Shown here one piece after another: positions 12,309-23,442 of a stretch of 64,000 nucleotides of DNA. The notes below the pieces were generated by a model that worked only from the letters and a program-made list of their open reading frames with translations, ran no database searches and was not told the DNA's origin. How positions within the stretch are numbered: position 1 is the stretch's first letter; each line of letters starts with the position of its first letter. The stretch comes from Ridgeia piscesae (Eukaryota > Annelida > Polychaeta > Sabellida > Siboglinidae): assembly GCA_025642075.2 (NCBI GenBank), contig JAODUO010000040.1, positions 532,001 to 596,000 of the forward strand, given 5' to 3'. The position numbers were made by a program, and so were the translations under genes.

Positions 12309-14285
12309 CTGGATCAGTTGTGTCTGCCACGTAACCGTGTGCACTGTCCCCCTGGTCATCGTCCGTGCTAATTGCAACAACAGTCGTCTTGCTAGGAGGG
12401 TTGCGTTGCTTTATTGTTCCGACATTCTCGTTTGCAAACGGCAATGTGTTGGAGTCCGTGCTACACACGGAGACGTTTGACTCGAGACTGATCGTTGAGT
12501 CGTTGCGGCGGGGAGAGTCGTCACTCTCAGGTTTCGACTCTTTGGTCCGCAGTAGGCTCTCACTGTGAGTGATGGGTATAGGCACCGTCGAGGCACCACT
12601 GGAGCTCCTATAATCTGGTGCACTACTGGAGTTTGTGTAGGTTGATACACCACTAGTGTTTGTGTTGCCGGTGCTTGTATTGGCCGGTGCACTGGCACTC
12701 GCACTGGCACTGTTTGTGTAGTTTGTTGCACTGCTGGTATTTTTGTAGCTCAATGCACCGGTGGTGCTTGTATAGTTTGGTGCACTGCCGGTACTTGTAT
12801 AGTTTGGTGCACCGCCGGTATTTGTGTAGTTTGGTGCACCGCCGGTACTTGTGTAGTTTGGTGCACCGCCGGTACTTGTGTAGTTTGGTGCACCGCTGGT
12901 ACCTGCAGTCTTTCCAACTATGGTGGTGCATGGCGCGGCCTTCTGCTCGAGTCGTTTGATCACGTCACTCAAAGAGCTCTCAGAACCCGTTTCTACGAAG
13001 TTATCAACTGGACCAGTGGCACCGCCTGGTGGTGCTGCAGGTGTTGAGAAGCCAGCCTGTTTCTCAGGCACGTATGAGGGTTTTGGTGGCAACGGTTCGT
13101 GATGTTCAGCTTTATGCGCATTACTCCGTTCAGCCAGACTGGCCACACATGACGCAAACGCTTGCTGTGGCTTTTGCTGCTGAGGCACAAATGTTGATCC
13201 TGAGGCAGCGTTAGCCGCAGAGACAGTACACTGAGATGGCGCTGGTTTAGTCAAGGGCGCACGCATGTCACTTTTGATCGAGTTTGTGCGTTTCGGAGGT
13301 GGTGGTGGCACTGGTTTCTTAGTGCGTCCAATCTGGTAGTGTGCGGGCGTGTTGCCGGTAGCAACGTGATGTGCAGGTGAACATGGTGCACTGTGATTGG
13401 ACAACGGCCGCAACAATGACGTATCTTTATCGGCATCCACGACTGACCTGTTGTACGCCGCTTCCATCTGCTGCTCGTGCAACTTCGACGACGATTTCCG
13501 TGGCAGAGTATTTGACGAATACACTACAGAGGGCGCTACCGGTAGATCACTGGTTTTTAGCATTTCAACCGGAAACTCGCGGCTGATTCGCTTCGTCTTT
13601 GCGTAGATTTTCGCCACCGGTTTCGGCTTGATCGTGATTCGCGGGTTGATAACGGCCGTGTTCCTGCGAAGTGTTCCACCCGCCTGTTCGTCGGCCGGCA
13701 TCGACAACCCGCGTCGGTCATTCGTCGGCGTCAGGTCACCGCCGCTGTCCTCTGCCGACACAGTGTTGTCCCACTGGCCCAACGTACCGCCGTGAAACGA
13801 CGTGACAAGTGTTGGACCTTGTTCGCCACCGTCAACGACATCATCGGGTATATTACTGCCCCTTACTATGGGCGTGCGATTGACGTGGATTGCAACGACG
13901 TCGGGTTTATACACTAACGACTGCTTCGGGTGTCGCATGTGTACCATGTGTGTACCATCATCTCGCAGCGGTGTTGTCGGTTGACTCAGCGGCACCGCTT
14001 CGCTGACCGATGCGAGATTTTCGCCCGACACGCACCGACTTGGTTTGCCGTACCGCGCCCCATAGGCCGGAGACACGGGGGGTGGGTAATGTTTGGGCGA
14101 ACTGGGCGGGCCGTACTGGCGGGGTTTGGGCGAGTCAGTGTCCAGCCACTGGGGTGTGGGGAACGAGGATGCTGGCTCAAGGACCTCTGTTGAACCCTTG
14201 TGGTCAGCGGTGCTGGACAGTCGCTTGGAGTTTGAGTTGATGCGAGTGAGTCGGTCAATTGCCAGCATGATCTTCTTCTGGTGGC
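12309..14285 (-). CDS. caskin: caskin large exon: end of SAM2 and proline-rich tail
   Basis: A 1,977-bp exon between acceptor TGTCCAG and donor CAG|GTAGGA. It begins with GC, completing glycine, then HQKKIMLAIDRLTRI, the last helix of SAM2 (about residues 437-455 of the assembled fragment). The rest is low-complexity and proline/serine/threonine-rich. It includes a PPPPPP-KRTNSIKS motif near residue 760, KPKPVAKIYAKTKRI, EPLPPKPSYVPEKQ (likely SH3 or profilin ligands by family analogy) and an ETGSESSLSDVIKRLEQK segment. Residues about 897-954 are in-frame ten-residue repeats. One huge exon for the tail is usual for caskin genes. Translation stays open for 658 codons. Confidence 0.95.
12735..12905 (-). 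repeat. Coding 30-bp repeat, STGGAPNYT units
   Basis: About six in-frame copies of a 30-bp unit inside the large caskin exon, encoding variants of GGAPNYTSTG. Copies nearest the exon's 5' side are the most alike; toward the 3' side they decay into GALSYKNTSS and SATNYTNS. The unit is a multiple of three, so the reading frame is kept. The NYT triplets look like glycosylation sequons but the protein is predicted cytosolic, so this is probably not meaningful. Confidence 0.9.
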
Positions 14286-14788
14286 CTGGACACAGAATGT
14301 ACCAGCTATCAAATCAGTACACAGTCACTCAAATCTGTACAAAAACATACAATTATCAAATCTATACATAACAAACATCAAATCTAATACACAAAGGGTA
14401 CACAATTATCAAATCTGTACATACTGACATCAATTCTTCTTAAATAAAAAATAGATTCTTCTTCTTAAAAATCTAATATGTAAAACGTACGCAATTGTCT
14501 CATTTATGCACAGCTATCAAATATGCATACAACATATACACAATCAACAAATCTGTGCATACATCAAGTGATTTCAAGTGAGTACACAAAGTACTCGCAG
14601 CAGTCATGTGTCTGTCTCATCACATTTAATGTGAACATCTGTCATGAAGTAGAGAGCTAAACCAGCTCCACTTCCGCATTAGTCAATTGACCCACGCAGT
14701 CATATTGACACTAGACATGAGCTGAATGTGACACTGAGTGTCCTCACAGGTGAGTCCCACAGGTTGGCCGTAGGAGGTGACAGCGTAC
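14286..14788 (-). other. Intron inside SAM2
   Basis: A 503-bp phase-1 intron. Positions 14310-14560 hold a degenerate repeat around atcaaatctgtacata. No exon is seen. Confidence 0.8.
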
Positions 14789-14927
14789 CTAGCTTCTTGA
14801 TGCCTATCTCCTCCAGGTCCTCCCATGCAATGTCAGTGAGGGCGTCAATGGTGTCATAGCCCTGGCCCAGCAGGGTGTCATAGTAGTCCTCTAGGTGTAG
14901 TAGATTCAGCCAGCTCGCCACGTCACC
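14789..14927 (-). CDS. caskin: caskin exon: SAM2 domain
   Basis: A 139-bp exon between acceptor TTGTAG and donor CTAG|GTACGC. It encodes 46 residues starting GDVASWLNLLHLEDYYDTLL and including ALTDIAWEDLEEIGIKKLG, the classic SAM pattern (W, YY, LxxLxxEDLxEIGI, KLGH). The final G is completed by the next exon to give KLGHQKK. In caskins the tandem SAMs form polymers; this is SAM2. Phase 0 at its 5' end matches the SAM1-C exon. Its acceptor lies at the edge of a 20-bp tandem array that includes the first exon bases. Confidence 0.95.
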
Positions 14928-15610
14928 CTACAACACACCGTGTCACCTCATAACACCGTGTCACCTCATAACACACCGTGTCACCTCATAACACACCGTG
15001 TCACCTCATAACACACTGTGTCACCTCATAACACACTGTGTCACCTCATAACACACTGTGTCACCTCATAACACACTGTGTCACCTCATAACACACTGTG
15101 TCACCTCATAACACACCGTGTCACCTCATAACACACCGTGTCACCTCATAACACACCGTGTCACCTCATAACACACCGTGTCACCTCTTAACATACTGTG
15201 TCACCTCTTAACATACTGTGTCACCTCATAACACACCGTGTCACCTCATAATACACCGTGTCACCTCATAACACACCGTGTCACCTCATAACATACTGTG
15301 TCACCTCGTAACACACCGTGTCACCTCGTAACACACCGTGTCACCTCGTAACACACTGTGTCACCTCATAACACACCTTGTCACCTCATAACACACCATG
15401 TCACCTCATAACACACCGTGTCACCTCATAACACACCATGTCACCTCATAACACATCTCGCACAACACACCACGTCACCCTACAACACACCGTGTCACTT
15501 CATAACACACCGTGTCACCTCATAACACACCTTGTCACCTCATAACACACCATGTCACCTCATAACACATCTCGCACAACACACCACATCACCCTACAGC
15601 ATGCCATGTC
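14920..15610. repeat. 20-bp minisatellite templated on the SAM2 splice acceptor
   Basis: About 33 units of ctcataacacaccgtgtcac. In gene orientation the unit reads GGTGTGTTATGAGGTGACAC, and the real acceptor reads GGTGTGTTGTAG|GGTGACGTGG, so unit and acceptor share the boundary. The sequence cacgtcaccctacaacacac (and further bases), containing the acceptor and the first exon bases, is repeated exactly at 15471-15498. A third diverged copy lies near 15580. A larger block (15361-15480) is also duplicated (15521-15592). The array lies on the intronic side of the SAM2 exon. Confidence 0.92.
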
Positions 15611-16499
15611 ATCCCATAATACATCTTGTCACCCTACAATATTACACCATGTCACCATACAGCACACCATGACACTCCAGCACACCTCTTCACCCTACAA
15701 CACACATCATCTGACAACACACCAGTGACCACTTCATGCTACAACCCATCACGTCACCCTACAATACACATCATCTGACAGCACACTGTCACACATACCA
15801 TGTCACCCACTATACATTATCATGTTATACAAGTATTTACAACACAGTCAGAATTACACACCCCAGTAATAAGTGGCCAACACATCTTTACAAACATGAC
15901 ACTATGAACACAGTCTGCATTACACACTACAACTTACACAGTCAGCAATAGACATCTCCATAACACAGTGCACAATACACATCACAGAAACATACAATCA
16001 GCATTCACATTACAGCTATCGTTAATGGGGTAAGTTTCAAAACTCTAAATATGGAAGTGACACAATTGTGCTAATCACTAATCATGACTATTTATTATTA
16101 TTTAATCAGTAAACCCAGACTTTTTATAACATTTAACTATTTAGAATTACCATGCATGTACACACTCGTGAATGGGACAGCCATCCCAGATTTGATGGTC
16201 TCAAAATAAAGTTTTATCATTATTATTAAAACCTGTATAAACTGAAATACATCTGTCGTTGTCCTGCTACTTCATGAGCAGCTCCCAGCTCCCAGAGGCA
16301 GCGAGTGAGTCTAAATGATGACGCAGTTCTCAAAGCTGCTCCACTGGATGTGATCCAGCTGTTCTCATCCCACGTGTGTTTCCCAGGCACACTGCCAGGG
16401 ATCGCCACTACAATCAGGGAAGAACACAAGCAAGCCCATCCCCCAACATCCCTGTCTGACATCCGACAACATCTGGGAGCTGTCGGACGAGGCACCCAC
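15611..16499 (-). other. Intron remainder between SAM1-C and SAM2 exons
   Basis: Degraded copies of the cacaccatgtcac repeat fade out by about 15800. The rest (to 16270) is ordinary AT-rich intron, and 16270-16499 is unique sequence next to the SAM1-C donor. No further exon is recognised. Confidence 0.7.
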
Positions 16500-16601
16500 C
16501 GGTTTGAAGTCTGGGATGCCGTCGTGAATGTGCAGCTTGCTGATCTCTGCCTTGAGCCGTTTGCGATGCGCAGGCTTCGTGATGCCAATGGCCGTGAGGT
16601 C
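16500..16601 (-). CDS. caskin: caskin exon: C-terminal half of SAM1
   Basis: A 102-bp exon (34 codons, phase 0 at both ends) between acceptor TTTGCAG and donor CCG|GTGGGT. It encodes [20 protein letters not shown] and then [14 protein letters not shown]. The [21 protein letters not shown] block is the signature of caskin SAM1. The glutamate of EDL comes from the preceding exon (MTPE|DLTAIG). It is joined in phase to the SAM2 exon. Confidence 0.96.
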
Positions 16602-17039
16602 CTGCAAAGTTCAACACATTCAGTAAACCCTACACGGCTTGCGTCATGGGCAGTAACTCTTGCCTGGTAATCTGTGTGGTGTCAGCTATGTGTAGTATTT
16701 GCTGCTGATGTAGAATGGTTTCAGTTCCCAGAACTGTAGTCTTCAGCGGCAGCCGCAGATTGCATCAACAAACCACCGGGGACAACCCACTATTAGAAAC
16801 ATACTTTCAACATCACTCAATCAACCATTCCTCTACTGGCCCTATCTGTAGTTGGTAACTCACATCTGTGATGTATCTCATATTAAATGTACAGATCAGT
16901 TTCAAAGTGGGGATAGTATTAAACGTACGCAATTTGTTACATGTTCAAAAACATTCATACCATGCATGGTTAGATTTTAAACCATATCAAGACAAATGCT
17001 TCAAAAACCTTTTTTCAATGACAAGTTTACACACACATA

Positions 17040-17099
<60 letters not shown>

Positions 17100-17559
17100 T
17101 GCACATACAGTAGAAAGAACTGGACAATGTTTTAGAGATTTGTCAAGCCAGCACACACATCCTAACTATGCCTACATTCGACTGTCACCAACTACACTGC
17201 CTCGAACAAACCATAAAGACTGTACATAGCTGTACATAGATCACACATCCAGAAGTTTAAAAATTCCAAAAATGTTCTGTACGTTTGTTCATTCACAGGC
17301 AGTTGACAGGCGTGTGGGTGGCCTCAGTGCCTGCTCTGGCCGGCACAGCATATCACACATGGTGAACTACTTCCATATGTACCAGTAGCGCCACTGCTCA
17401 GTTGCCAACAGCTTTACATACAAACTCACAGATTCATATGATGGCTGTCACGCCTCGGGATTGTGGTACTGCAGAAGTTGATTATGTTTCTTCCGTGGCT
17501 GAACTGGTGTGAGTGCACCAATGCCAGATGTCATGACAGTGCAAGTGTTATGTGAATGG
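16602..17559 (-). other. Intron in SAM1, distal part
   Basis: Unique intron sequence with a (CGCA)n run at 17036-17100. No exon is seen. Confidence 0.75.
17036..17100. repeat. (GCAC)n microsatellite
   Basis: About 16 copies of the tetranucleotide cgca/gcac with an imperfect end (gcatgcacat). Confidence 0.95.
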
Positions 17560-18252
17560 ATTTACATCAGGTGACATGTGAGTGCTTTTGTTTCAGGTGA
17601 TAAGTGAATGCACTCATTTCAGGTATCATGTCAGTGCACTTTCTACATTGATCAATTTAATGCACATATTTGTAGTGTCGCTTTAATTGTTATGCAAGTG
17701 CACTTACCCCAGGTATCATGTGAGTGAACTTACTCCATGTGTCATATGAATGCCCTTACCCCAGGTGTCATGTGAATGAACTTACTCCATGTGTCATGTG
17801 AATGAACTTACTCCATGTGTCATATGAATGCATTTACCCCAGATGTCACGTGAGTGCACTTACTCCAGGTGTCATGTGAATGCATTTACCACAGGTGTCA
17901 TGTGAGTGACCTTACTCCAGGTGTCATGTGAATGCACTTACAACAGGTGTCATGTGAATGCACTTACCCAAGGTGTCATATAAATGCACTTACTCGAAGT
18001 GTCATGTGAGTACACACACTGCAGGTGTCATGTGAGTGCACTTACCCAGGTGTCATGTGAGTGCACACACTGCAGGTGTCATGAGAGTGCACTTACAACA
18101 GGTGTCATGTGAATGCACTTACTCCAAGTGTCATATAAAAGCATTTACTCCAAGTGTCATGTGAGTGCACACACTGCATGTGTCATGTGAGTGCACTTAC
18201 CTCTAGAGTCATGTGAGTGCACTTATTGCAGGTGTGACATGAGTGCACTTAC
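17560..18252. repeat. Degenerate ~26-bp array templated on the SAM1-N splice donor
   Basis: About 25 diverged units with the plus-strand core caggtgtcatgtgagtgcac. In gene orientation many units read GAGTAAGTGCACTCACATG, and the true boundary is CATGACACCTGAG|GTAAGTGCACTC at 18253/18252. The units therefore carry the exon end (catgacacct) and a donor-like GTAAGT. Some units have lost it (cacacactgcagg). The array is older and more diverged than those at 48 kb or 8.4 kb. Confidence 0.88.
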
Positions 18253-18363
18253 CTCAGGTGTCATGCGTGAGATGGTGGGCATGTCGTAGGCGGCCTGTGT
18301 GAACAGGGGGTAGTACTCCTCAAAGTGCAGCTCACTGAGCCAGGTGTGAAGTACCTTAGCATC
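18253..18363 (-). CDS. caskin: caskin exon: N-terminal half of SAM1
   Basis: A 111-bp exon (37 codons, phase 0 at both ends) between acceptor TTCACAG and donor GAG|GTAAGT. It encodes DAKVLHTWLSELHFEEYYPL, then FTQAAYDMPTISRMTPE. WLxELxFxxYYxLFxxAxYDMPTISRMTPE is diagnostic for caskin SAM1. The next exon supplies [10 protein letters not shown]. The downstream intron begins with an array of copies of this exon's donor. Confidence 0.96.
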
Positions 18364-19245
18364 CTGTGAAGGCAAATAGAACCTGTGAGTGCAGATCGAG
18401 ATGGCTGGCTACATAAAGTCACTTCGTGAGTCTACAGCTGCTTGGGGAAGTGTCTAAGTGACCGAAGCAGTGAGACCACAGGCTCGGTAGAGTCACTACC
18501 CAGGTACCATATTGTATCATCAGTGCAATCTGATGTTATGTGACAGCACCAAATATCACACTGATGAAGGACCCAAAATGGAAGTGATTCAAAGACATCC
18601 CAGCAATAAAATGAAATTATAATGATACTGCCTACACCATTAGTTTCTGTCACATTGTGCAGTTAATCAAGTCATGCAATAAAACAAGATCAAAATGGGG
18701 ACTGGTGCATAGCGAGTGATAACAGTTTTCACAAAATAACACCCAATTTGCGCCACTCAGAATCACAAACTTCCCAGATCCACCAATCAATGTTTTCCTT
18801 GACAACTGTAGGTGAGAAGCCAGTCAAAAACATTTGACAATATTTATCTCTTTGATGCTACGCGACATTGATATATGAAAATATGCAGGATATGATGGCA
18901 ACTGAATAATATCACTAACAATGAGCAACCGTTTAAATGAAGCTTTCGAGAGAATTAAAGGGAGCCGTATCAACAGCGGACTACTCAATAATAACTCATC
19001 GATTTCAATAGACACGAGTCCACCTTAACATCACTTTACAGCACTTCTGACAAAATGTTTCACCCCGCTCCAGATCCACGACAACCACATTCCAGGCTTA
19101 ATGTCCAGATTTGTAGTGACCACGACCTGACCAGCACCCATACATCAATGTTATTGCAATCTTCCCAGCTAATAGCCCCAATCACAGCAAGCATAAGAGC
19201 GGTCATTACTGCCCCGGTCATTCGTTGCAGCGGTCATCTACTTAC
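18364..19245 (-). other. Intron upstream of SAM1
   Basis: An 882-bp AT-rich intron between the linker exon and the SAM1-N exon. No repeat or exon is seen. Confidence 0.8.
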
Positions 19246-19526
19246 AGTGAGGCCAGCCTGGAAGAGTTCATGCACGTTGACCGTGCTGCTGTAGCCGCTC
19301 TCCTCCAGACGGTCCAGACTGCCCAGGCTGGAGCTGGACGTGCTGTGGTAGCTGTGGCGTGCTGACGACACGCCCGACTCGTAGCTCTGGCCCGACAAGC
19401 GGTGCTGCAGCAGCTGCGCGGCGCTGTGGTGCTGTGTGGTTCCGCCCGGGTGGTGCTTTGGTTGTAGGCGTGCTGGCTGGAGGTGGATGGTGGCGGGGCG
19501 GGGGTGCCTACACAGTTGTGGCCCGG
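19246..19526 (-). CDS. caskin: caskin exon: linker immediately before SAM1
   Basis: A 281-bp exon between acceptor TTTCAG and donor CACT|GTAAGT. It encodes a His/Gln/Ser-rich linker ending SLGSLDRLEESGYSSTVNVH and then ELFQAGLT. The SLDRLExSGYSSxVNVxEL block is conserved just before SAM1 in caskins, so the frame is secure. It ends in phase 0, matching the SAM1-N exon. Its 5' end needs one base from upstream, whereas the strongest donor of the 23,269 exon supplies none; see the findings. Confidence 0.92.
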
Positions 19527-19577
19527 CTGAAAGGGAAAACAAGGGTGGAGTTAGGTAGAGAAAAGGGTGGGTGATGA

Positions 19578-19740
19578 GACGGACGGACGGACGGACGGAC
19601 GGACGGACGGACGCGGACTGGCGGGCGGGCGGACGGACGGACGGACGGACGGACGGACGGACGGACGGACGGACGGACGGACGGACGGACGGACGGACGG
19701 ACGGACGGACGGACGGACGGACGGACGGACGGACGGACGG
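19578..19740. repeat. (GGAC)n microsatellite
   Basis: About 38 copies of ggac/gacg tetranucleotide, interrupted once by gcggactggcgggcgggc near 19613. Confidence 0.95.
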
Positions 19741-19830
19741 GCTTTGTCAGTAGTAGTCTGTCCGTTTGCTGCTGTCTTTCTCTATCTCATTTACCCAGTC
19801 GAATGGCTAACCAGATTAGACAGACAAGAT

Positions 19831-19832
19831 GA

Positions 19833-19897
<65 letters not shown>
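19831..19897. repeat. (CCAG)n microsatellite
   Basis: About 16 copies of ccag, ending at gccgcccgccc. Confidence 0.95.
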
Positions 19898-19898
<1 letters not shown>

Positions 19899-19915
19899 GC
19901 CCGCCCTGCCTCTGC

Positions 19916-20055
<140 letters not shown>

Positions 20056-21965
20056 CACTAATTTTGTCATGACCACCCTGTCTATTTCTGTCACCCTGTC
20101 GCCATTTCACCTCTCTGTATCCGCTTTATATCTGATTTGACATGCCAAAGTGTCAAAGTACACCAAACAACGTCTAGTGTTTCTTATAAATAAGGTTTTG
20201 AAATATACCAAAGCTAACCAGCTAACCACATGTCAAGATTGGTTTAACTGATAGCAGAGTTATGGACAATAAAACAGGCTGCGGCTGTTGGTTTGGGACA
20301 ATAGGCAGACCCACCCACTTGACAGCAAAATAGTCACAACTTTCATCTGGCTATAAAGACCTCAAATTTCCCATGTTTTTTTACTGAAAGGGGTGATACA
20401 TTTTGAGTTTACAAGAAAACTAATTTGAGGGCAAATTTTCCACTTGTAAGTGGCATAACTATTATGAAATAAACAGTATTTAACATCTCTGACAAAATGT
20501 GGATAATTCAGCCTTTTTGTGCATGTATTTCGCACACCAAACACTGCATTTGACATGCACCCACTGGCGGTGTCACTGGTAAATGTTCTCTCCGACTACT
20601 CACAGGTGATCCCTATAAACATTACTTACAACATGCACCCGCTGACAAGTTGACAGCACCACTGCCTCTGCCAGGCAAACATCAGTTCTAATAAACAGTG
20701 TTTATATGAAGTATCAGTCTTGCATCACAGGCTACGCCCCCAGTGCAGCGTACCACATGACACGAGCATATTATGTATGACGTCCTACTTTTAGCAGAAA
20801 ATAAATATTGCGTATCAGCCACCAACAGATAGGCAGCCGAAAGTATACGAATGAACTAATAACAAATATATAGGATGGATCACTGTTTCTTTACAACAAA
20901 ACCAAACATAATTATATAAATTTTGTATAATTATGTATTTGTTTGATAATGATAATTTTCAGTGCACAGATAGACATGCGATTTGCAACGCAATACCCTG
21001 CATTTTGATCAATTAAAACATATAATTATACATTAACATTATAGAATAAAAATCAAAACATTATGTTGTGCTATAAATATACCTTCTTAATCTCAATTCT
21101 AAATTTAACACATTATATCAAGGGACATGTGTTAACACATTATGTAAACAGTAATTTGGAAGCTGTGTATATCGCCAACTAAGCATTACGACAGAAACTT
21201 AACTTGATGTGACTGGACAGTACAGACACAAATTAGTTTAAACAGCCTAGTAGAAATATACACAGTTTGACAACTCAGCGTGCGAATGGCAATGAACTCA
21301 TTGTAATTTGACAAGCAGCTGCAGAATGCCTGCGTGACTTACTAAACTCACGTTTCTGTGCTTAAATTCTACTTTTTGGGTAAATTTAATCATGCTTGCA
21401 ATGAATGTTTCACAGATGGAACAGTATTAAAGCATTTCTGTTGGTGGCAATGTTAGCTTTTGGCAATGCGCTACAATGAATGTAACTTTTTGAATTATCT
21501 GAATGTCAGAGATGTTAATATTTATTATTTCATTAAGGTGCTGCAAAAATGTATTGCTCTCCATGAAATTGTTCTCAAGACATTCAACATACAACTTGTT
21601 TCTTCTCAAATATAGTCTGGAATAACCTGACTCTGTCCAATATCCATTTGCGCCCTTGAGGCTCTGAGCTCTTCTGGTCAACCAGCGCCATACATTTACT
21701 TTGTTCACGAATTGTGGCTTGTTTCACCACGTGGTGTAAGCAAGTTAAGTTTCTGTCGGTAAATTTACACATTTTTCTGTAATTTGTTTACAGGAACAAA
21801 TAGCATACGAGTGAGAAAGTCACTGGCATTTCATTCATAGGTGCCTGTGTCTTAACATACCGTCCCCATCACTGCTTGGTGCATAATGTCACCTCTGACC
21901 TTTGCCAGTTCCACATCAGACTGCACCAGTGAGTGGGAGAGCACATTCCACATCTGACATGAGTT

Positions 21966-22248
21966 CAACTATGTGTGTGCGCGTGTGTGTGTGTGGTGTG
22001 TGTGTATGTGGTGTAGTGTGTGTGGTGTGTGTGGTGTGTGTGTTTGTGTGTGGTGTGTGGTGGTGTGTGTGTGTGTGTGGTGTGTGGTGTGTGGTGTGTG
22101 GTGTGTGGTGTGTGTGTGTGGTGTGTGGTGTGTGGTGTGGTGTGTGCATGCGTGCATGCATGCGTGCGTACGTGCATGTCAGTCTCCGTCATAGTGTAGT
22201 CCAACTACATCGCAGGACATACATTCATGCATGCATGCATGCACGCAT

Positions 22249-22283
<35 letters not shown>

Positions 22284-22334
22284 TGCACGACACACAACAT
22301 GCACACACGCACGCACGCACGCACGCACGCACGC

Positions 22335-22367
<33 letters not shown>

Positions 22368-22460
22368 TTATACGTGTGTACATACATAATTCACACATAC
22401 ATACACACAAACATACATAGATATATACATACATACACATACATACATACACCCACCCAC
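21966..22460. repeat. Composite GT / GCAT / GCAC / CA / CATA microsatellite
   Basis: A (gtgtgg)-type tract (21970-22145) runs into gcatgcgtgcatgc (22146-22182). After 40 bp of unique sequence come catgcatgcacgcacgc, (ca)n and (cata)n. The two halves are roughly complementary, so the locus is an imperfect inverted repeat of alternating purine-pyrimidine DNA. Confidence 0.9.
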
Positions 22461-23268
22461 GCTGTCTGGACACTCTAACATGCACGTATGTATGCCCACA
22501 TCGTTGTTCCCCGGGAATACATCACTAGCCACACGATAAATCCTTCATCCCGCAGACGGGATGCACTCCCTAAATGTGCATCCAAAACGGGATGTCCCGA
22601 GCATGAACCGGTGTCCGGGAAATGCACCAAGGCCCGGATGGTTGAGTGACCCCTGATTGGCCCTAGATAGCACTGATGAGATGGAAGACGTTCCTCCATC
22701 ACCCAACCTGTCTTGTGGAAATACTTCCCTCTGTCGCCACCCCAATTATACCAGTGATGACAGTGAGTGATGATTCACGTTACTGCTAACGTTATTAAAA
22801 AATAATTCACCAAATGGCAGTGCCATCTGGTGGCAAACAGTGGAAGCTTCGGTTGAGAAGTCAATATTCTTACCACTGCAACTCTCCTTGAGTTAATGAG
22901 ACAAACATTTTAAGATTAGCATGCCATAGCTACAAATGTCTTCCTGTACCGAGTTCACTGATCTCGCTTCGCCATGTGTCACAATTATATGGCTTCTGTC
23001 AGCTAGCATATTGCTGTGCTTGTCATAAAAATACCAATGATTATATTATTTGTATTATTAAAATGTGCAACCAAACCCAAACCCTTGTATTGTAATATAA
23101 ACATTCATGATTGGGTCACAATTGTATTTACACAGATACAGGAAAATCACCCTAAAATGAACTCTCTCCTTAGTGAATATCAATGTTTTCCTATGATCTG
23201 GTGCTGTAGCAAATTAAATATATTATTAAGTTTCCAGACAACAGGAGCCATGTGACAAGTGGACCTAC

Positions 23269-23442
23269 CAGCACGGAGCTGCTGCCATTGCTGCTTGCTG
23301 TGCTGTTGCGCTTGCTGCTGTTGGCGCTGTCATGGCCAGGACTTGAGGACCGAGCGTCCCCGTTGCCCACATAGCGTCCCAGCCACTCCGCAGTGCGATC
23401 AGCCGGAGACGTCGGACTGTTCTGTCGACCAGGATACCCCAC
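23269..23442 (-). CDS. caskin: caskin exon: serine-rich linker
   Basis: A 174-bp exon (58 codons) between acceptor TTCTGTTCAG and donor GCTG|GTAGGT. It starts VGYPGRQNSPTSPADRTAEW, continues LGRYVGNGDARSSSPGHDSA and ends in a Ser/Asn-rich run SSNGSSSVL. Acceptor phase 0 agrees with the 42,661 exon and with three candidate alternative first exons, so this exon is the common entry point for several isoforms. The strong donor leaves phase 0 but the next exon expects one extra base. A donor four bases downstream (GTAG|GTCCAC) would restore the frame. Confidence 0.87.

Noticed and set aside
12365..14371. Plus-strand and out-of-frame open frames across the large caskin exon
   Set aside because: Shadows of the GC-rich coding exon; only the frame with the SAM2 end and PPPPPP motif joins neighbouring exons in phase.
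22475..22745. Minus-strand frames in unique sequence (for example RLGDGGTSSISSVLSRANQG) as the missing exon between 23269 and 19526
   Set aside because: No good acceptor and no donor in the required phase could be found; it may be an old repeat with partial inverted symmetry around gggatg.
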